64,000 bases of DNA from Sphagnum magellanicum (GCA_021904315.1 CM038910.1:26608256-26672255), one strand, 5' to 3'; shown: positions 11,950-24,564, counted from the stretch's first letter. The notes: a model not told the origin generated them from the sequence alone. Numbers and translations: made by a program.

Positions 11950-13683
11950 TATCCCATGCTTTCATTCAAGTTCAATTTGTTTGTGATTCGCCGCAGCTGT
12001 CCACTCGCAACTCCCAACTGCCGTCTATCTGTGTCTGCAAGCGTTCCCCAAGTGTGTCGAACTGCTTCAAGGCCCGTCAGCAAACGTGTTCTCCCACGTT
12101 CCATGCGCTGTGGAGGTTGTCATTTTGAACCTTGAGGTACCTGCTGCTGGTGCAACTCGAAATTTGTGTTCGTATTTCACACTTTAGTTCTGCTCAAAAG
12201 ACAAACAAAATTGAATATTTTTATCAAGTTTGTGAAGCTGGCAGGGTTTTAAAGATCTAAAAGTAAGGTGGGACCTTGATATCAGTTTGTGTACATGAGC
12301 TGCAGAGGAGTGACGGAGCTTCTACTCTTGAATATTGCTTGTTGAATGTACGGCACATGTCCTTGGAAGGTATGAATGTTTTGTCCATGCCTATCTGGTC
12401 ATTTTCATAAGCTGAGTGCTATCTATTGTTTCCAATGTTATCCAAATGAATATATGTGGATGCACATTATATATTACTTTGTCAATGTGGCTTTGGATGT
12501 CTGGAATCAATGTGTTCAACATCTGTTTCTTCCCACATATTGCTTGAACTAAATAAATATGTGTCATATACATTTTATGCATTTACTTGAATTTGTTTTG
12601 TTGAACCCTGTTGTATGCACATATTTGTTTGAGATCTTTTGGTCTTGGGCATTCAGTCACACTATTCTGAACACTTACCGTATTTGGAAGTTTCCCCCAA
12701 TGTGTACTAGATTGAAGGAATTGATTCACATTTATAGAACATTCATTTGTAAGCATGCCAAGAAAATGTATAAGTTTAAATTGATTTAGTTTCAAGTGTA
12801 TGGAGAGTTTTGTGGAGTAGCAACTAAATTCTTTAGCAATCCTTGAAATCAGCATAAATTTCAATACAGTTGGGGTTGGGTATGATCTCAATAGTGACAT
12901 GGGGTCTATTGCCATTCAATTACCTACTGATCATGTCCAATAGAAGCTCTTACATATAGATCAATGGAGCACATATTTTCTAAAGTTGTTCATTTTTCGT
13001 ACAAAATAGTTGCCGACTTGAATTAGAGTGTCGCTATAATGTCTCTTGATAACAGGTTCTAGCAAAGTACGGTGGATTTAGAATGGATTTTCTTACCAAG
13101 ACCTCCACGTAGTCAAGATCAATGAAAATCCTTTAACATCTGCAACAAAACTAATCGACCAACCTTTCCAGAAGATCAGCAATGGAAAGATTAGTTAATC
13201 AACTTGTGATTTCTCCCATTAAACAAAGTGGCACTAACCTTGCACTCGTGCTCTTGGTAGCCATTCTCTTCGCATGTGGTTTGAATGCCTGTGTGACAAT
13301 AATAAGTGTAGCGTTTGCATGTCATATCTTTACTCTTTACTGGTTGTGTGAAATAATTGTCATCAAATGTCTTCTGAGCTATCTCGTCAATCTCAACTTC
13401 TCGATGTCCACCTACTAAGGCTTTGGTTGGGGTGTTATAAATTTGTATCGAGCTTGTGTTGTTTTAGAGATGTAAGGGGGTCAGTTAATTGATAGTTTTC
13501 ACTTCTACCCTAATTGTTTTGAGGTCAAAGATTGATAACCGAAAAATTATTTAAAACTTGAAATTAAAATGATAAGCAGGGTCAAAATTCCTTTGCTCAA
13601 TAAATTTCTCAAAGTTGTTTTAACCAAGTTGGAAAGTTTGACTTGATGTTAATGCCAGGATGAAACAATATTGTGTGTTGTAG
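11950..13683 (+). other. Predicted 5'-UTR exon and long 5'-UTR intron of the ankyrin gene
   Basis: Exon-like sequence runs from about 11950 to 12136 and ends at GAG|GTACCTG, a possible splice donor (GT at 12137). A possible acceptor, TTGTGTGTTGTAG|GACATTG, ends at 13683, just inside the open frame of the ankyrin gene. The sequence between them has no coding signature. The join is a prediction: the acceptor has a weak pyrimidine tract, and a further small coding exon upstream is not excluded. Confidence 0.3.
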
Positions 13684-13810
13684 GACATTGAAAACGGAAG
13701 GATCAGTTCCAAAAGTAGGCGAAGACGACCAATATTGTGAGCTAGAGAGACAGGAGGTGATCATTGGCTACTGGACACTAACAAATCCAACCATTTGTTT
13801 CAACCCAGCT

Positions 13811-15688
13811 ATGGCAAGTGAGATTTCACACTCGTGTTCCAAATGCACAACAGGAGAGGATGGAGCCAACGCTACCAATGAACATGGGTGGATTCGAGAG
13901 AACAAGCTAGTAGCGTGGAATTCAGAAGACTCTCAGAAACCTGATTTGGATGAAGATGTTGACGTAGGAAAATTGATGGAGGTGGCCAGGATTGGATGTC
14001 TTTCGCAATTCCAGAAGTCATGGAATGGTAATAACCTAAATTTTCAGGTTCGTCGTGAACTGCTCACCGATGAAAAGGCTCGTGCGGACTACTTTAAGAG
14101 CCATGCACAAACTGAGGCCACGCTACGTACGAAATACACGGCAACAGAAGACCAGAGTGAGAATTCCTTACCTAAGAAGGACGGAGTTGGAGATGACCAG
14201 ATACTTGAAAAAGCTTTAATTGAGAAGTACGGAAAGGTTGAGGGACGCTTACTCAACAATGCTTTAACTACTCTTCACCCTGGAAGAACAGCATTGCATA
14301 TGGCAGCCGTCAATGGGCAGTGGGAGACTGTGGCAGCAATATGTGCGGTGAAAGCTGTACAAGTGAACTTCAAGGACATATTTGGTTACACAGCTTTGCA
14401 TTTGGCTAGCCTGTCACCTCATCCCAATCGGAAGCGTGTGATCGAGAAGCTGTTGGAGAAAAATGTGCACGATCGTATTGAGGCCAATGTCACATCCCAT
14501 GAAGAGTATCCGCACCCGGACGGCAAGTTCACTCCCTTACACTTCGCTGTAAAAGGAAAATTCAAAAAAATTGTGGAAAATCTTTTAGAGTGGAAGCCAG
14601 AAACAGGGAAGTATCGAAACACAACCATCGATCTCACTGTTAGATCCCGGAAAGGATGGACTCCTCTTCACCTTGCTATAATAGAGAAAAACAAAATAAA
14701 ACCATTTAAAGATGAATCAAAAGATTTAGAACCTGGGAAAAATGAATCAAAAGATTTAAAATCTGGGAAAAATGACAAAGCGACATCAATAATAAGAACA
14801 TTAATCAAACATATTAGCAAACATTGCCCAGAAGCTATAAACACAAGGACACGGAGTGCCGATGACAATGACAATGACAATGGATGGACCCCACTCCACA
14901 TGAGTGTAGCATTTGGTGACTATGATGTGGTGGAGATGTTGCTGACGATCTGCGAGAAACAAATCGACCCTGAGGCAAAGGACCACAAAGGAAAGACGCC
15001 AATGGACATCGCTATTCAGCAAGGTGATTACACGATGGTGCTAAAGTTGCAGAACTATTTGGAGAGTGTTGGGTTGTTTGGCAGTCAGAAGGCATATGCC
15101 AATGCTGGCAATACAATTTTGGTGGTTGCTGCACTTCTTGCAACGGTGACATTTACGCCACCTTCAACTTCTGAGTCCACCATCTTTTGGGTGTTCTATA
15201 ACTTGAGTTTTTACTTTGCCATATCCACATTACTTTCTGGAGCAGGTGCTTCCATGCCGAGTAGAGGCAGCACAATTGCCCATGTTCGAGGCTCAGTTTA
15301 TGCAGCTTCCGTTTGTTTGGCAATTTCCCTTTCATGTGCGGTGGGAGCTTTTGCAACTGCAGCGATTGACGAGATAGCTCCTGGTATCCCTCATCAGAGG
15401 CTCAGAGTCATAGCCACTACAACCATTGGAGGATTGTTTTGTTTGTACTTTTTGATTGGCTTTGTACGAGCACTTGCGAGAGCCTATAGTCCACTTTTCT
15501 TCTATGCAGATTACAATAGGAAGGTCCTTGTTTACAATTATGTATCTAAGCCTTTAGGAAATTTGTTGCATGACCTCCCAAATGTGGCATGGCTGGAAAA
15601 ACGGTATAAGGACATGGTCCTGGATCCTCCGGAAAAAGAAGGAAGGAGGAAAATCAGTGAAGAAGCAGCAAAATTGCTTCGAGACTAA
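13811..15688 (+). CDS. Ankyrin-repeat membrane protein with PGG-type transmembrane domain
   Basis: A 625-residue protein of the plant ankyrin/PGG family (ACD6- and ITN1-like), whose studied members act in defence, salicylic-acid signalling and stress at the plasma membrane or ER. The start is the first in-frame ATG (MASEISHSCSK); the frame is open 46 codons further upstream but without ATG. Ankyrin repeats occupy about residues 155-425, with clear cores GRTALHMAAVNGQ, GYTALHLASL, KFTPLHFAVKG, GWTPLHLAI, GWTPLHMSVAFGD and GKTPMDIAIQQGD. A PGG-type domain follows (about 425-560): a first helix NTILVVAALLATVTF, then three more hydrophobic segments (about 456-476, 493-520, 532-556), giving four membrane spans and a basic C-terminal tail. 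The usual PPGG after helix 1 reads PPSTS. A lysine-rich tandem insert (residues about 301-320) splits one ankyrin repeat. There are no internal stops, so the gene appears intact. The specific role is unknown. Confidence 0.87.
   Translation: MASEISHSCSKCTTGEDGANATNEHGWIRENKLVAWNSEDSQKPDLDEDVDVGKLMEVARIGCLSQFQKSWNGNNLNFQVRRELLTDEKARADYFKSHAQTEATLRTKYTATEDQSENSLPKKDGVGDDQILEKALIEKYGKVEGRLLNNALTTLHPGRTALHMAAVNGQWETVAAICAVKAVQVNFKDIFGYTALHLASLSPHPNRKRVIEKLLEKNVHDRIEANVTSHEEYPHPDGKFTPLHFAVKGKFKKIVENLLEWKPETGKYRNTTIDLTVRSRKGWTPLHLAIIEKNKIKPFKDESKDLEPGKNESKDLKSGKNDKATSIIRTLIKHISKHCPEAINTRTRSADDNDNDNGWTPLHMSVAFGDYDVVEMLLTICEKQIDPEAKDHKGKTPMDIAIQQGDYTMVLKLQNYLESVGLFGSQKAYANAGNTILVVAALLATVTFTPPSTSESTIFWVFYNLSFYFAISTLLSGAGASMPSRGSTIAHVRGSVYAASVCLAISLSCAVGAFATAAIDEIAPGIPHQRLRVIATTTIGGLFCLYFLIGFVRALARAYSPLFFYADYNRKVLVYNYVSKPLGNLLHDLPNVAWLEKRYKDMVLDPPEKEGRRKISEEAAKLLRD
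14711..14770 (+). repeat. In-frame 30-bp tandem duplication inside the ankyrin gene
   Basis: Two 30-bp units (14711-14740, 14741-14770) each encode ten residues, ESKDLEPGKN and ESKDLKSGKN in the shared register. They form a charged loop within the fourth ankyrin repeat. A short ACAATG-type run at about 14863-14881 gives a DNDNDN stretch in the next inter-repeat linker. Confidence 0.85.
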
Positions 15689-17140
15689 GTCAAGACACTT
15701 GTTGTCTTCCTCCTCTGTTATCAAGGTAAAGCAAAGTTGAAGCATGGAAACAAGTGTGGGAGGGATGAGAGCCACCCTTCACACAGGGGACACAAATAGT
15801 GTTTAGACCTCTGTTGTAACTTGTTAATTTAGATAACAACCTATGTTGTACCTAGCTACTTTGACTAAGTATTTCATTTAGTGGACATTGTCCTTTGACA
15901 TAAAAGATGACCTTTCTCAGACATTGGGGTCTCGGTTTGCTTGAGTGTCCAAAAAATCTAGTCTCGCACAATTTTCTAAATAAGATAACATATACTACAA
16001 TATGAGACGTTTTCATATCAAAATTTGAGATTGCAATCTTGTAGTGTGCAACAAACACATCACAAAACTATGTAGATGTATCCAACCATATGAATATAAA
16101 TGATATTTTGATAATATTATACAAACATCGAATTCCTATCCCATAGAACAAATATTTCTTATATGTATGATAATGTTTAGTTAAAATTATTTGTATGAGA
16201 AAGAATTAGTGCATTTTGATTTATATAGTTAGATTCATCTTTTGATCAATTTCTAAGCCTATCCATCAACAATAACTATGAGAACTTGTGTACTTTGAGC
16301 TATTGGAAGGGTTCACATGGAAAAATATTACATTTTATTAGGAAATGAAATTAAACTAATTTTGAAAGTATTAACAAAGAACACTAATGTCTTATCAATT
16401 TTGTTTGTGAATATATATATGGTAAGGGTGTGGTTTTTGAGTATCACCAACAAAATCAGTTTTTAAATGGGGTTTTCCAATTTAAAAATACACCCTAATT
16501 AGTACCATATGATCAAAAGTTGGATTCTCAAGCAAAATGACACCCATTATATGTGTGTATATAAATACATACATTTTATATATCGTATATAATATGCAAT
16601 TTTTAGTCTATATTTTTGGCTTTCAATATCTATTATTTCATTATATATATCATTTAAGAATATTTTGGATTTTACTAAAGAGGAAGAAATTAACAAAGAA
16701 TTATTACATTTGGTTGAGACAAAATCTTAAAAAGGTGAATGTTAACCATACTTAATTTTGATTTTTTTAAGTGTTAAATCATAATTTATATAAATGTTAA
16801 TTAATTAGTCATTAGATTAATTATAGATTTAACTTTTGTAAGTGTTAATTAAAACCTTTACAAATACTAGTTAGTCATATATTATGTTAATATGTGAACT
16901 AGTCACTTGTTAGAATTAGCTAGGCAACTATTTTAAACACATTTCAAAATAATAGTATAGTGTAACATATTTTGAGTCGTAAGGACATTTTAATGTTTTT
17001 TCATTTTTTGCATGAAATATCCTTAGGATATTCTAAGAATATTTTAGAATAAGTAGTCATCGGGGGGTGAAAAAGTGTGCACCATTAGTTCCTGTTAGCT
17101 TGAATTGATTCATAGCAAGGAGGACCTTAACCGAAAATAG
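15689..17140. other. 3' flank of the ankyrin gene and AT-rich intergenic DNA
   Basis: No clear AATAAA signal is visible directly after the stop, so the transcript end cannot be placed. Beyond about 15850 the sequence is AT-rich with no supported gene. Confidence 0.4.
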
Positions 17141-19440
17141 TTTGAAGAAGACTTTGCCTTGTTCATAGCCAAGGAATTAATGCCCTTGTCTTTTGTTGAG
17201 GCTCCTTTTTCTAGGAGGTTATTCATGAGGCAAAATCTTTGTCTTGTTTTTCTATCTATGCAAGCTTTGGTGACTAATGTTTTGCTTAGGATTGCAAAAT
17301 AGACTAAGGTTTGTATTATCGACCCTTCAATAATGCCATTTTTGCATAGTGTCTTTTGATCTTTGGATGTTAAGAGTTGAAGTGGACACCTTTGTTATGA
17401 TCGTGCATTTTCTAAATGGGAGCCCAATCACATAATTGTTGATTTTTTGAAACAACAAACACTTTTGGGAATGCCATAGCCTTGCAGTTCAATGATGTGC
17501 TTGCAAAATATGAGCTCGCTATTTGAATTATAGCGTATGTAAAAAACGAAGGGGATAATCTCAACATTATGACAACTACATTGATTTCTATTATTTCTTG
17601 TGAAACACTGGGCTTGCAAACACCTTTTGTGGGGGCATGTTGAGGGCATGTTGAGAGCATGCAATGTCAAAATGCTAGCAATATGCCATAGATGATGCTA
17701 AGGTTTCTACTAGATTAACCTTTTTTTCCATCAAGGAAGCCAAGTCCATTTTGTAAAAAACCATCACATGGACAAAAAAGAATAGGAAGGGGCAAAAAGA
17801 ATGGTAAAGGGCATGTTTGGATAGTGGTGTGCCACCCCAAAAGCTTTAGGGGTGAATGCATGAACGGGTAGACCAATGTGGTAGAAAAAAATTACCACTT
17901 TTAAAGTCCAAAACAATGGTTTTTGTTGTGGGTTCTAGTTAATTACAATGGTTTCCCATTGATCCCTTGAACATTTTTTTCCACTTGATTTAGAGCCCAA
18001 GTAGAGCTCCCTTTTCCTCACATGTGTGCATAAAAGTAATTGAAAAACCTTTTTTTTAAATATTTTATGGACTCTTGAAAATTCCCCCTTTTTTGGCTAG
18101 TTCAAAAATCCACAAGTAAATTCTACAAATGCCATCCTGCAAAATTTTCAAATTTAGTTTTTTCAATATGTTATTTAAACAAAGTCAAGTCTCTAACAAA
18201 GGCACCATTAAATGTTTGACCATTTCAAAGTCCATATAAAAAATTACTACTAAAAATATAATCCATAATTTCCAATTTTGAAAGTTCATATCTTTAATGG
18301 TTTTCATAATTATGCAAATCTAAAATGTGCAACAAATAAATATTCAAGTTAGTATACTCAAACTGAATCCCTATGGATAAACTTGCAAATTTACCTATGG
18401 AATGTGATCATTACAATGACAATTACTCATAGCAGAATTTGTCAAAAATTCCAAAAAATAGTCCATCCATTCATGCATTTGCCCTAAGATTATGGTGAAA
18501 ACTAGGTTTGCATCTTGTGTCATTTTTTAAAGAAACTCTAGCACACTATTGCCTTGTGTTATGGTCAACAACAATCATTACCACTTCAAGTTCATGTGCC
18601 AAGCCTCAAAGTTCAAAGGCTGTACCTCAAGTTGTTGCAAATTCTTTGGAACTTGTGATCCAATTGTGTGTATTGAACCAAAGCTAGGGGTATTGGCTCT
18701 TTTTAATGCTTTTGCTATAGCAATTTCATTCATGTGCCACATGCAAATTGTTAATAGCTTGACCTCTAATTTTGGTGAAACCCAAGACTTTGATGGCGAA
18801 CTACAAGCTTTAAAAGTACGCATGCAAAAACAAGTAGTAACAATTCTAAAATCCTTCCTTTCATTTTTGCTTAGTTTTCAATCTCGCAAAATTCACAACA
18901 GGTTGGTCCTAATGTTGGATCCCCAATACAAGGGATTAAGGTTGGTTATCCAATATGTTTGTAAGGAACAAGCTTTCCAAATTTTAGCAGAGTATGACAT
19001 ATAGTTATTTTTTCTACTCTTGGTTTGTGCATACAAAGTTTTAAACCCTAGTGATGCAAATGGAAGAGCCCTCGATAGTTTTGCACATCCCAAAGTTCTC
19101 AATTCATTAGTTTGTATGATTCCATGGATATAGATGAAGACATGGCTTTATCAATGGTCAAAGAACAATCAACACATTTTTGATCAAAAAGGTCAATTAT
19201 GATGAATGTAAAGACCCTTTGACATGGTAGAGAAACCAAGAGGGGCATTTCTGTTGTTGAGTTTGTTGCTTGTAAATCTTGGAAATTATGAAATCGCAAA
19301 TTGAAGTGGAAAGAGTCTTTAACATTGCAATTATATGCATGAATCTACATCATCTAGGTTGGGCACAAAGAATCTTGAGATGCTTATTAGCATCTACAAA
19401 AACTAACCTAATGATGCTAGGGTTAAGGATTCTCCATCCA
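17141..19440 (+). pseudogene. Relic hAT-superfamily transposase
   Basis: A cut-and-paste DNA transposase of the plant hAT superfamily, broken by many stops and frameshifts. Family blocks appear in the right order: FALFIAKELMPLSFVEAPF (from 17141); SKWEPNHIIVDFL (about 17411-17450), matching the segment after the first catalytic Asp; IIAYVKNEGDNLNIMTTTL and a CETLGLQTPFVGAC block (about 17530-17640); TWTKKNRKGQKEW (about 17768); RLVLMLDPQYKGLRLV (about 18900-18950); and the C-terminal dimerisation region with SQIEVERVFNIA (about 19291) and, in another frame, LGTKNLEMLISIYKN (about 19356-19400). The longest surviving frame is 18549-19004. No terminal inverted repeats or 8-bp target duplication were identified, so the outer ends of the element are unknown. 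It cannot encode a working enzyme. Confidence 0.8.
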
Positions 19441-22155
19441 TGTAAAATTCATGGAGATGGAGGAAACACTAACGGACGAGTGATGCAACAAAGATATCAT
19501 TGCATCACTTGGCGTCTTGGAGGTGAATGAAGGTCAAAATATGGGTTAAGGGTTTAAACATGGTTTTTTTTGCATTTTGCATTTTGATGTTTTTTTTTTT
19601 GTCACAATTTGTGTTTCTTGATGTGTTTTAAATTTTTTTTCGTAGTTGTAGGTCTTTGGGAACGATGGTTGAAACAAGGATGTTATTTGTTGCCTTGTAA
19701 TCAAAAGTTAAAAGTTGAAACACTAAATATCCAAACCCTAAAATTTGATGTGATGTAACCTAGACTTTTGTTAGGTTTCCAAGGTTTTTTTGTTTCTTCC
19801 TTGTTATGCCATTTTACATTTGAGATGTTTTCACAAATATGGCAAAGGGAGAGCATGCAAGTGCATGAGATGGAAAAACTTGAAACCAATTGACAAAAAA
19901 AATATCAAAATATTAATCCATTTGCTTTGGTGAATCTTAGCCCTTTAGGTTTTAATGTTACTTTAGATATAAGTTCATTTTCCTTAATTTGGCTTTCATC
20001 AAGCTTTTTACTTTGACTTGCTTGGGTTTCTTTTAATAAAAATTTGCAATGTTCCTTGTTTTTTTTTGGTTCCATTTTTTGAAAAAAAATCAATTTAAGA
20101 ATTAAAACTAGACATAATCGGGTAATCAGGGTTAATTAATTGAAACCAGCTCCCATTTTTTAATTTGAAAATTAACCAAAATCAGAACCAAAATCAATCC
20201 TCCCTTAAAATAACTAAAACCAGAACCCACTTGTCCCAATTATTAAAAATCAATAATCAAAATCAAAACCAACCTCTAAAATTTTGAAATAATTGAAACT
20301 GGTGCTTACCTCTAAAACCTTGGAATTGCACAACACTACCTTTTTTACATTTGACTACCAAGCACATTTTCAAAAGAAGCCTTACTCCTTGCAATTAATT
20401 GATTGTTCTTTTTCCCCCTTTTCTCATCAAACTTCCATCCAATTTGTTAAATTTCTTCCCTCGCCTTGCATTTTCATATTGCTTATTCCCTTCCATTGAA
20501 GATTAGTCGCAAGGACTTTTTTTTGACAAATGTATTTATGTAAATCACTTTGAGAAATTCTTGGGATTTTATTTTTCCTACTGTTAATTCAACTTTGTTT
20601 GTTACTTTTTGGAAAAGTTTGCCTAGTGTTAGATATCACCAAGTTGGGAAAAAATTACCCCTGGTCATTGGGGTTTAATAATTAGCAAATAACCCAAAAG
20701 GAAAATTTGGGGAAAATGATAGAATTTTGGGGATAGTCATGGATTGAAACAAAGTTGAAAATATTAGAGTTTTCTATAAAGTCAAAGAAATCTAGGACTA
20801 GTGCCCCCTATTTCATCATACAGGAGGTTAGATTTTGAAAATAGGACTTTGAAGTTTAATGCATTTACCAGAATTGAGTTTCCCCACTCATCATTTCCAA
20901 GTAGGCTTTGGCATCGAAGGCAGGCAGATCACAACCTTGAGGCTGCCATCTCTAGTTGAGATAGTTGGTATTCGGCCAGCCATTCCATGGACAATTCTGC
21001 GTCTGCGTGATGATGGGGCAACTCTCGATTGTGTATCTCGATGTAGATGCCAATCTACATCACGCCTGCCACAATGGATCTACAAATGCGACAGCGCTCC
21101 TTGCAGATCCCACCAAAGGAGCAGTGAAGAAGCCGAGAGTAAAAGCAAATATTGTTGCAACGAGACACAAACAAGTTAATCGCCACAAGAACTTCTTGCC
21201 AACTGCGCAATACCCTTGCTACTGCTGCTGTGACTTGGTACCAACCATCCTGCTGTCATGCGTATTACGCTAACTCCATCTCAAGCTCTTCACACACACA
21301 CACACACACACACACTCTCTACGTGTGTGTGTCTCTCTTCTCCAAATTCCACCCTAGAAATCTTCTCCTCCTCTTTGTTTGAATCGCTCAATCCTCATCC
21401 ATCAACTCTCGGTTGTACGCACTGCAATTGTTCTTCAGAATGTCAAATGTCTCCAGCAGTGCCCCTATATTTGATTGGCAATTACTTTCTGTGAAGGAAG
21501 TACGGTTGAAAAACGTATATATGGGCCCTGCGCAAAGCGCTTTCAATTCAAATATGCGAGTGAAGAGATATGATGCTTAGATAGTCTTGCACTTGCAAAC
21601 GAAAAATAATTTTTTTTTTCTCCACAAAACATTATAGCAATACTAACTAGGATGCAGCATATTTTGGCCAAAACGTGTTTGCTACAACACAAGTACTAGA
21701 ATACGGCAAGGGCTTTGTTCATTCATCACGGAACAAGAGGAACAACAACAACAAATACATACATACATAAAACTGTTACGACAAAAGCAAATTGTCTGAA
21801 AAAAGAAGATGAGGTGTGTATATGCTAGAGATTTCTTTGTCATACCAAAAAGAACCATGTAATGAAGGAAGAGTTGATGATTCACACAAGTGAGTGAGAG
21901 TTGGCAAAGCTGATTTTATTTTCTTTGGGTGTTGGGCATTGCATGAGCATCGTAGGATCTTTGCTATGGTTCGTGCATTACAATGATGCGCAAGGAAGGT
22001 GTTGGAGTGCAGCGATGGAATTGGGACTTCTTTATGAACACACAAGTAAGCACATGTGTGTCCCCACCAAATTTGAGTTTTTGATTTTGAGATTTTGATG
22101 TGATATACCCCTCATTTTCAAGGGTTCTAATTGTCGTGGTGTGTTTATTTTTCCC
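19441..22155. other. Intergenic DNA, nothing recognised apart from a CA microsatellite
   Basis: No supported gene. The segment at 20859-21500 is GC-richer and open in two overlapping frames, but neither product resembles a known family. The part at 20100-20310 is a degenerate AACCAAAATCAG-type low-complexity tract. Confidence 0.4.
21291..21315. repeat. (CA)n microsatellite
   Basis: About 12 uninterrupted CA units, followed after CTCTCTA by CGTGTGTGTGTC, which is complementary to the CA run and could pair with it. Likely length-polymorphic. Confidence 0.95.
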
Positions 22156-22745
22156 TATACATATGATCCTATCACTGCGCTCATAAGGACATCGGTTGAA
22201 GGCTATTTGACCAAAAAACCCACTCTAGTGGTAAGTTGTTTGAGCATAATGGCAAGCTGTTTTTGTTGACTTTTTTTCAATTTTTGTTACTTTTTTACTA
22301 GTTGTAACTTTTGTAAACTATTTTTTATTGTTGAAAGGGGCAAGGTTAGTTGTTTTTAAATTTTTTTTATTGTTCAAAGGGGAGGAGGTGTGGTTAGATT
22401 TTTTTTTTAAACTTATTTTTACTGTTAAGGGGGTAGGGGGTTGGAATTTTATTTATTTATGTTTTTTCATTTGAATTGTGGAAGGGGGAGGGGAGGGGGG
22501 TTAGTTTTTTTCTTAAAACTTTTTTTTTTGTTGTTGAGTGGCTACGGGTCAAGGTTTTTTTTCTTTTTCTTTTGATTTGTTGAAGGTGGAGGGGAACGAG
22601 AGAGGGTTGACTGTTTTTTTTTAATTCATTATTGGGGGGGGGGGGGGGGGGTCGTTTAACTAATTTAATCTTAGCTAAAATAAACTAAACTTAATTAAAC
22701 TAACTTAAATTTGTAACCCAAATTCAACTTGACTAAATTAACTTG
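22156..22745 (+). mobile_element. T/G-rich element, copy 1
   Basis: Begins with the family's 5' signature TATACATATGATC, then a diverged CTCATAAGGACATCGGTTGAAGGCTATTTGACC head. The body alternates T-runs and G-runs (GGGGAGGAGG, GGGGGAGGGGAGGGGGG) with GTAACTTTTGTAAA motifs, and includes an 18-base G-run (22634-22651). It closes with a TTAA/CTAAACTTAA-rich tail (22655-22745) shared with the copy at 59047. It has no coding capacity. The class (non-autonomous transposon or satellite-like repeat) is unknown. Confidence 0.65.
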
Positions 22746-23812
22746 GATATGTCATTTTTTTTTAGATATAAATTTAGGATGGTTGTTTTTTAAATAAAAT
22801 CAAGGAACTTAAAAGTTTTTTAAGATCTCAATATTATTCTACCACCACATGAGTGAAATAATTAAAACAATGAAACTATGTGTAAAAAAAGTACTTATAA
22901 TTTCCTAGAGGGGATCAAGGTCTAAGTTGCCCTATTACATGAATTTTTAGATAATACACTTATTTAGATAATAAGTGTCAACAAGTCATCAGATTATAGG
23001 ATGGATCTTTTTTTCCCTTTTCACCTTTAGCCTTTTCTAAACTTTAAACCCTAAGCCTTCTTATGCATGATTGCCAACCCACCTACTCCACAAATTTTGG
23101 AGGTGGGGATGGGGGGAAGGGAAGCTCTGGTTGTATCTATATGAATATCTCCCATTTATCAAATTTTAAATATTAATTGTTAGATGGAAAAAACAATGCA
23201 AATTGGTACATAAACTAATTGAGTGCAATTTGAGTTGTGAAAAGATGTAGTCGACCCAACCATAATTGCTTTTCTTAAAATTTTCATTCAAAATTTGAAA
23301 CTACCATTTATGTTCAAAGACAAACCATTTAATTCATATTCACTTTTAATAGTAACTCAATACCCCTAATCAACATTTGAGCCTTTTGGATAAAATAACA
23401 TTATAAATTCAACTATGAAGTTTTTTTAACAATCCTGAAATGAAAGGTCCATAAAATTTAACATGAACTTTCGTTTTTTTTGCAAAATATTTTGATTTGA
23501 GAAGTAATCAAATTTATAATTTCAAATTGACTCCATCATTTCAACTTCATTGGAAAAAAGGTGAACTAAATTTTGTAATCCTTAATTTGAGTATGTGACC
23601 ATGGTTTTTTTTTCAATTATGTGATATCAAATTTTGGGAAAATTTTCCAAAAAGTAATCAAATTTATTCTAGGAAAAAAAAAATCCAAAAATTTCTTAGT
23701 TCTTTTGTTAATGTGTAAACCATAAGGATATTTGAAAAAAGGATTTAGTAAGAGAAATAATGATCAAACAAAAAGGATTGAATTAAATGAAAAGGCTATC
23801 ATATGATATGGA
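22746..23812. other. AT-rich intergenic DNA, nothing recognised
   Basis: No gene or array recognised. A telo-box-like TAAACCCTAAG (about 23043) is present, a common motif in plants. Confidence 0.45.
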
Positions 23813-23848
23813 ATACCAAAATGGCCATGCCTTATCTTTAGGATCTTT

Positions 23849-24560
23849 AAATAAAATGCTTAGGAATCCTAAGGTTCTAAAATAAAAAATTTAAGTAGCT
23901 TAGGAATCTTGGGATAAAAAGCTTAAGGAACTTAGGGTTAAAAGTCTAGATAATCTACAATAAAAAAAATCTAAGTAACCTAAGGTAAAGGCTTAAATAA
24001 ATCAAAAAGCTTAGGTGGCTTAAGGCAAAAAAACCTAGGTAACCTTGTGTAAAAAAAAAAGTAATTTATAATAAAAAGCCTAGGTATTATAAGGTAAAAG
24101 GCTTAGGTAAATCAAAAAACTTAGGTAGCTTAAAATAAAAAGCCTAAATAACCTATGCATCTTAAAATAAAAAAGTCTAAGTAACTTTCAGGGTTTATGT
24201 ATTCTTGGTTACTTGGTGGAAAATCTAATGACTACCTACATTATTTTATTTTAAAACACATACGTTACCTAGGCTTTTTATTCAATGTTACTTAAGCTTT
24301 TAAATTTACGTAAGCCTTTTACCTTAGGCTACCTAAGCGTTTTACTGTAAATTACCTAAAATTTTTGTAGTAAACCACGTAAGTTTTTTTTATCTTAAAT
24401 TATTTAATTTTCTGATTTACTTAAGCCTTTTACCTTAGGCTACCTAATTGTTTTTACTATAGACTACATAAACTTTTTACCTTAGGTTACCTAAACTTTT
24501 TACCCCAAGATTCCTAGTTTACATAAACTTTTTATTTTAAAACCCTAAGTTACCTAGGCA
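23849..24560. repeat. Head-to-head pair of short-unit arrays (long inverted repeat)
   Basis: The left arm (about 23849-24190) is a degenerate array of 25-35-bp units reading AAAAAGCTTAGGTAGCTTAAGG. The right arm (about 24250-24550) carries the same units in reverse complement (CCTTAGGCTACCTAAGC..TTTTTA). About 60 bp separate them. A transcript through both arms could form a long imperfect hairpin. Sequence just upstream (about 23813-23860) resembles 53015-53095. Confidence 0.75.
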
Positions 24561-24564
24561 TCTT

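Noticed and set aside
14026-14048. GTAATAACC..TTTTCAG inside the ankyrin frame as a possible intron
   Set aside because: Only about 20 nt, far below any plant intron, and it reads through in frame.
20859-21382. Three overlapping plus-strand frames of 76-106 codons
   Set aside because: No recognisable domain in any of them, and the last two run through the CA microsatellite.
23041-23055. Telomere-like AAACCCTAA motifs (also near 8823, 19023, 26089)
   Set aside because: Single telo-box-like motifs are frequent in plant DNA; there is no tandem array to suggest an interstitial telomere.
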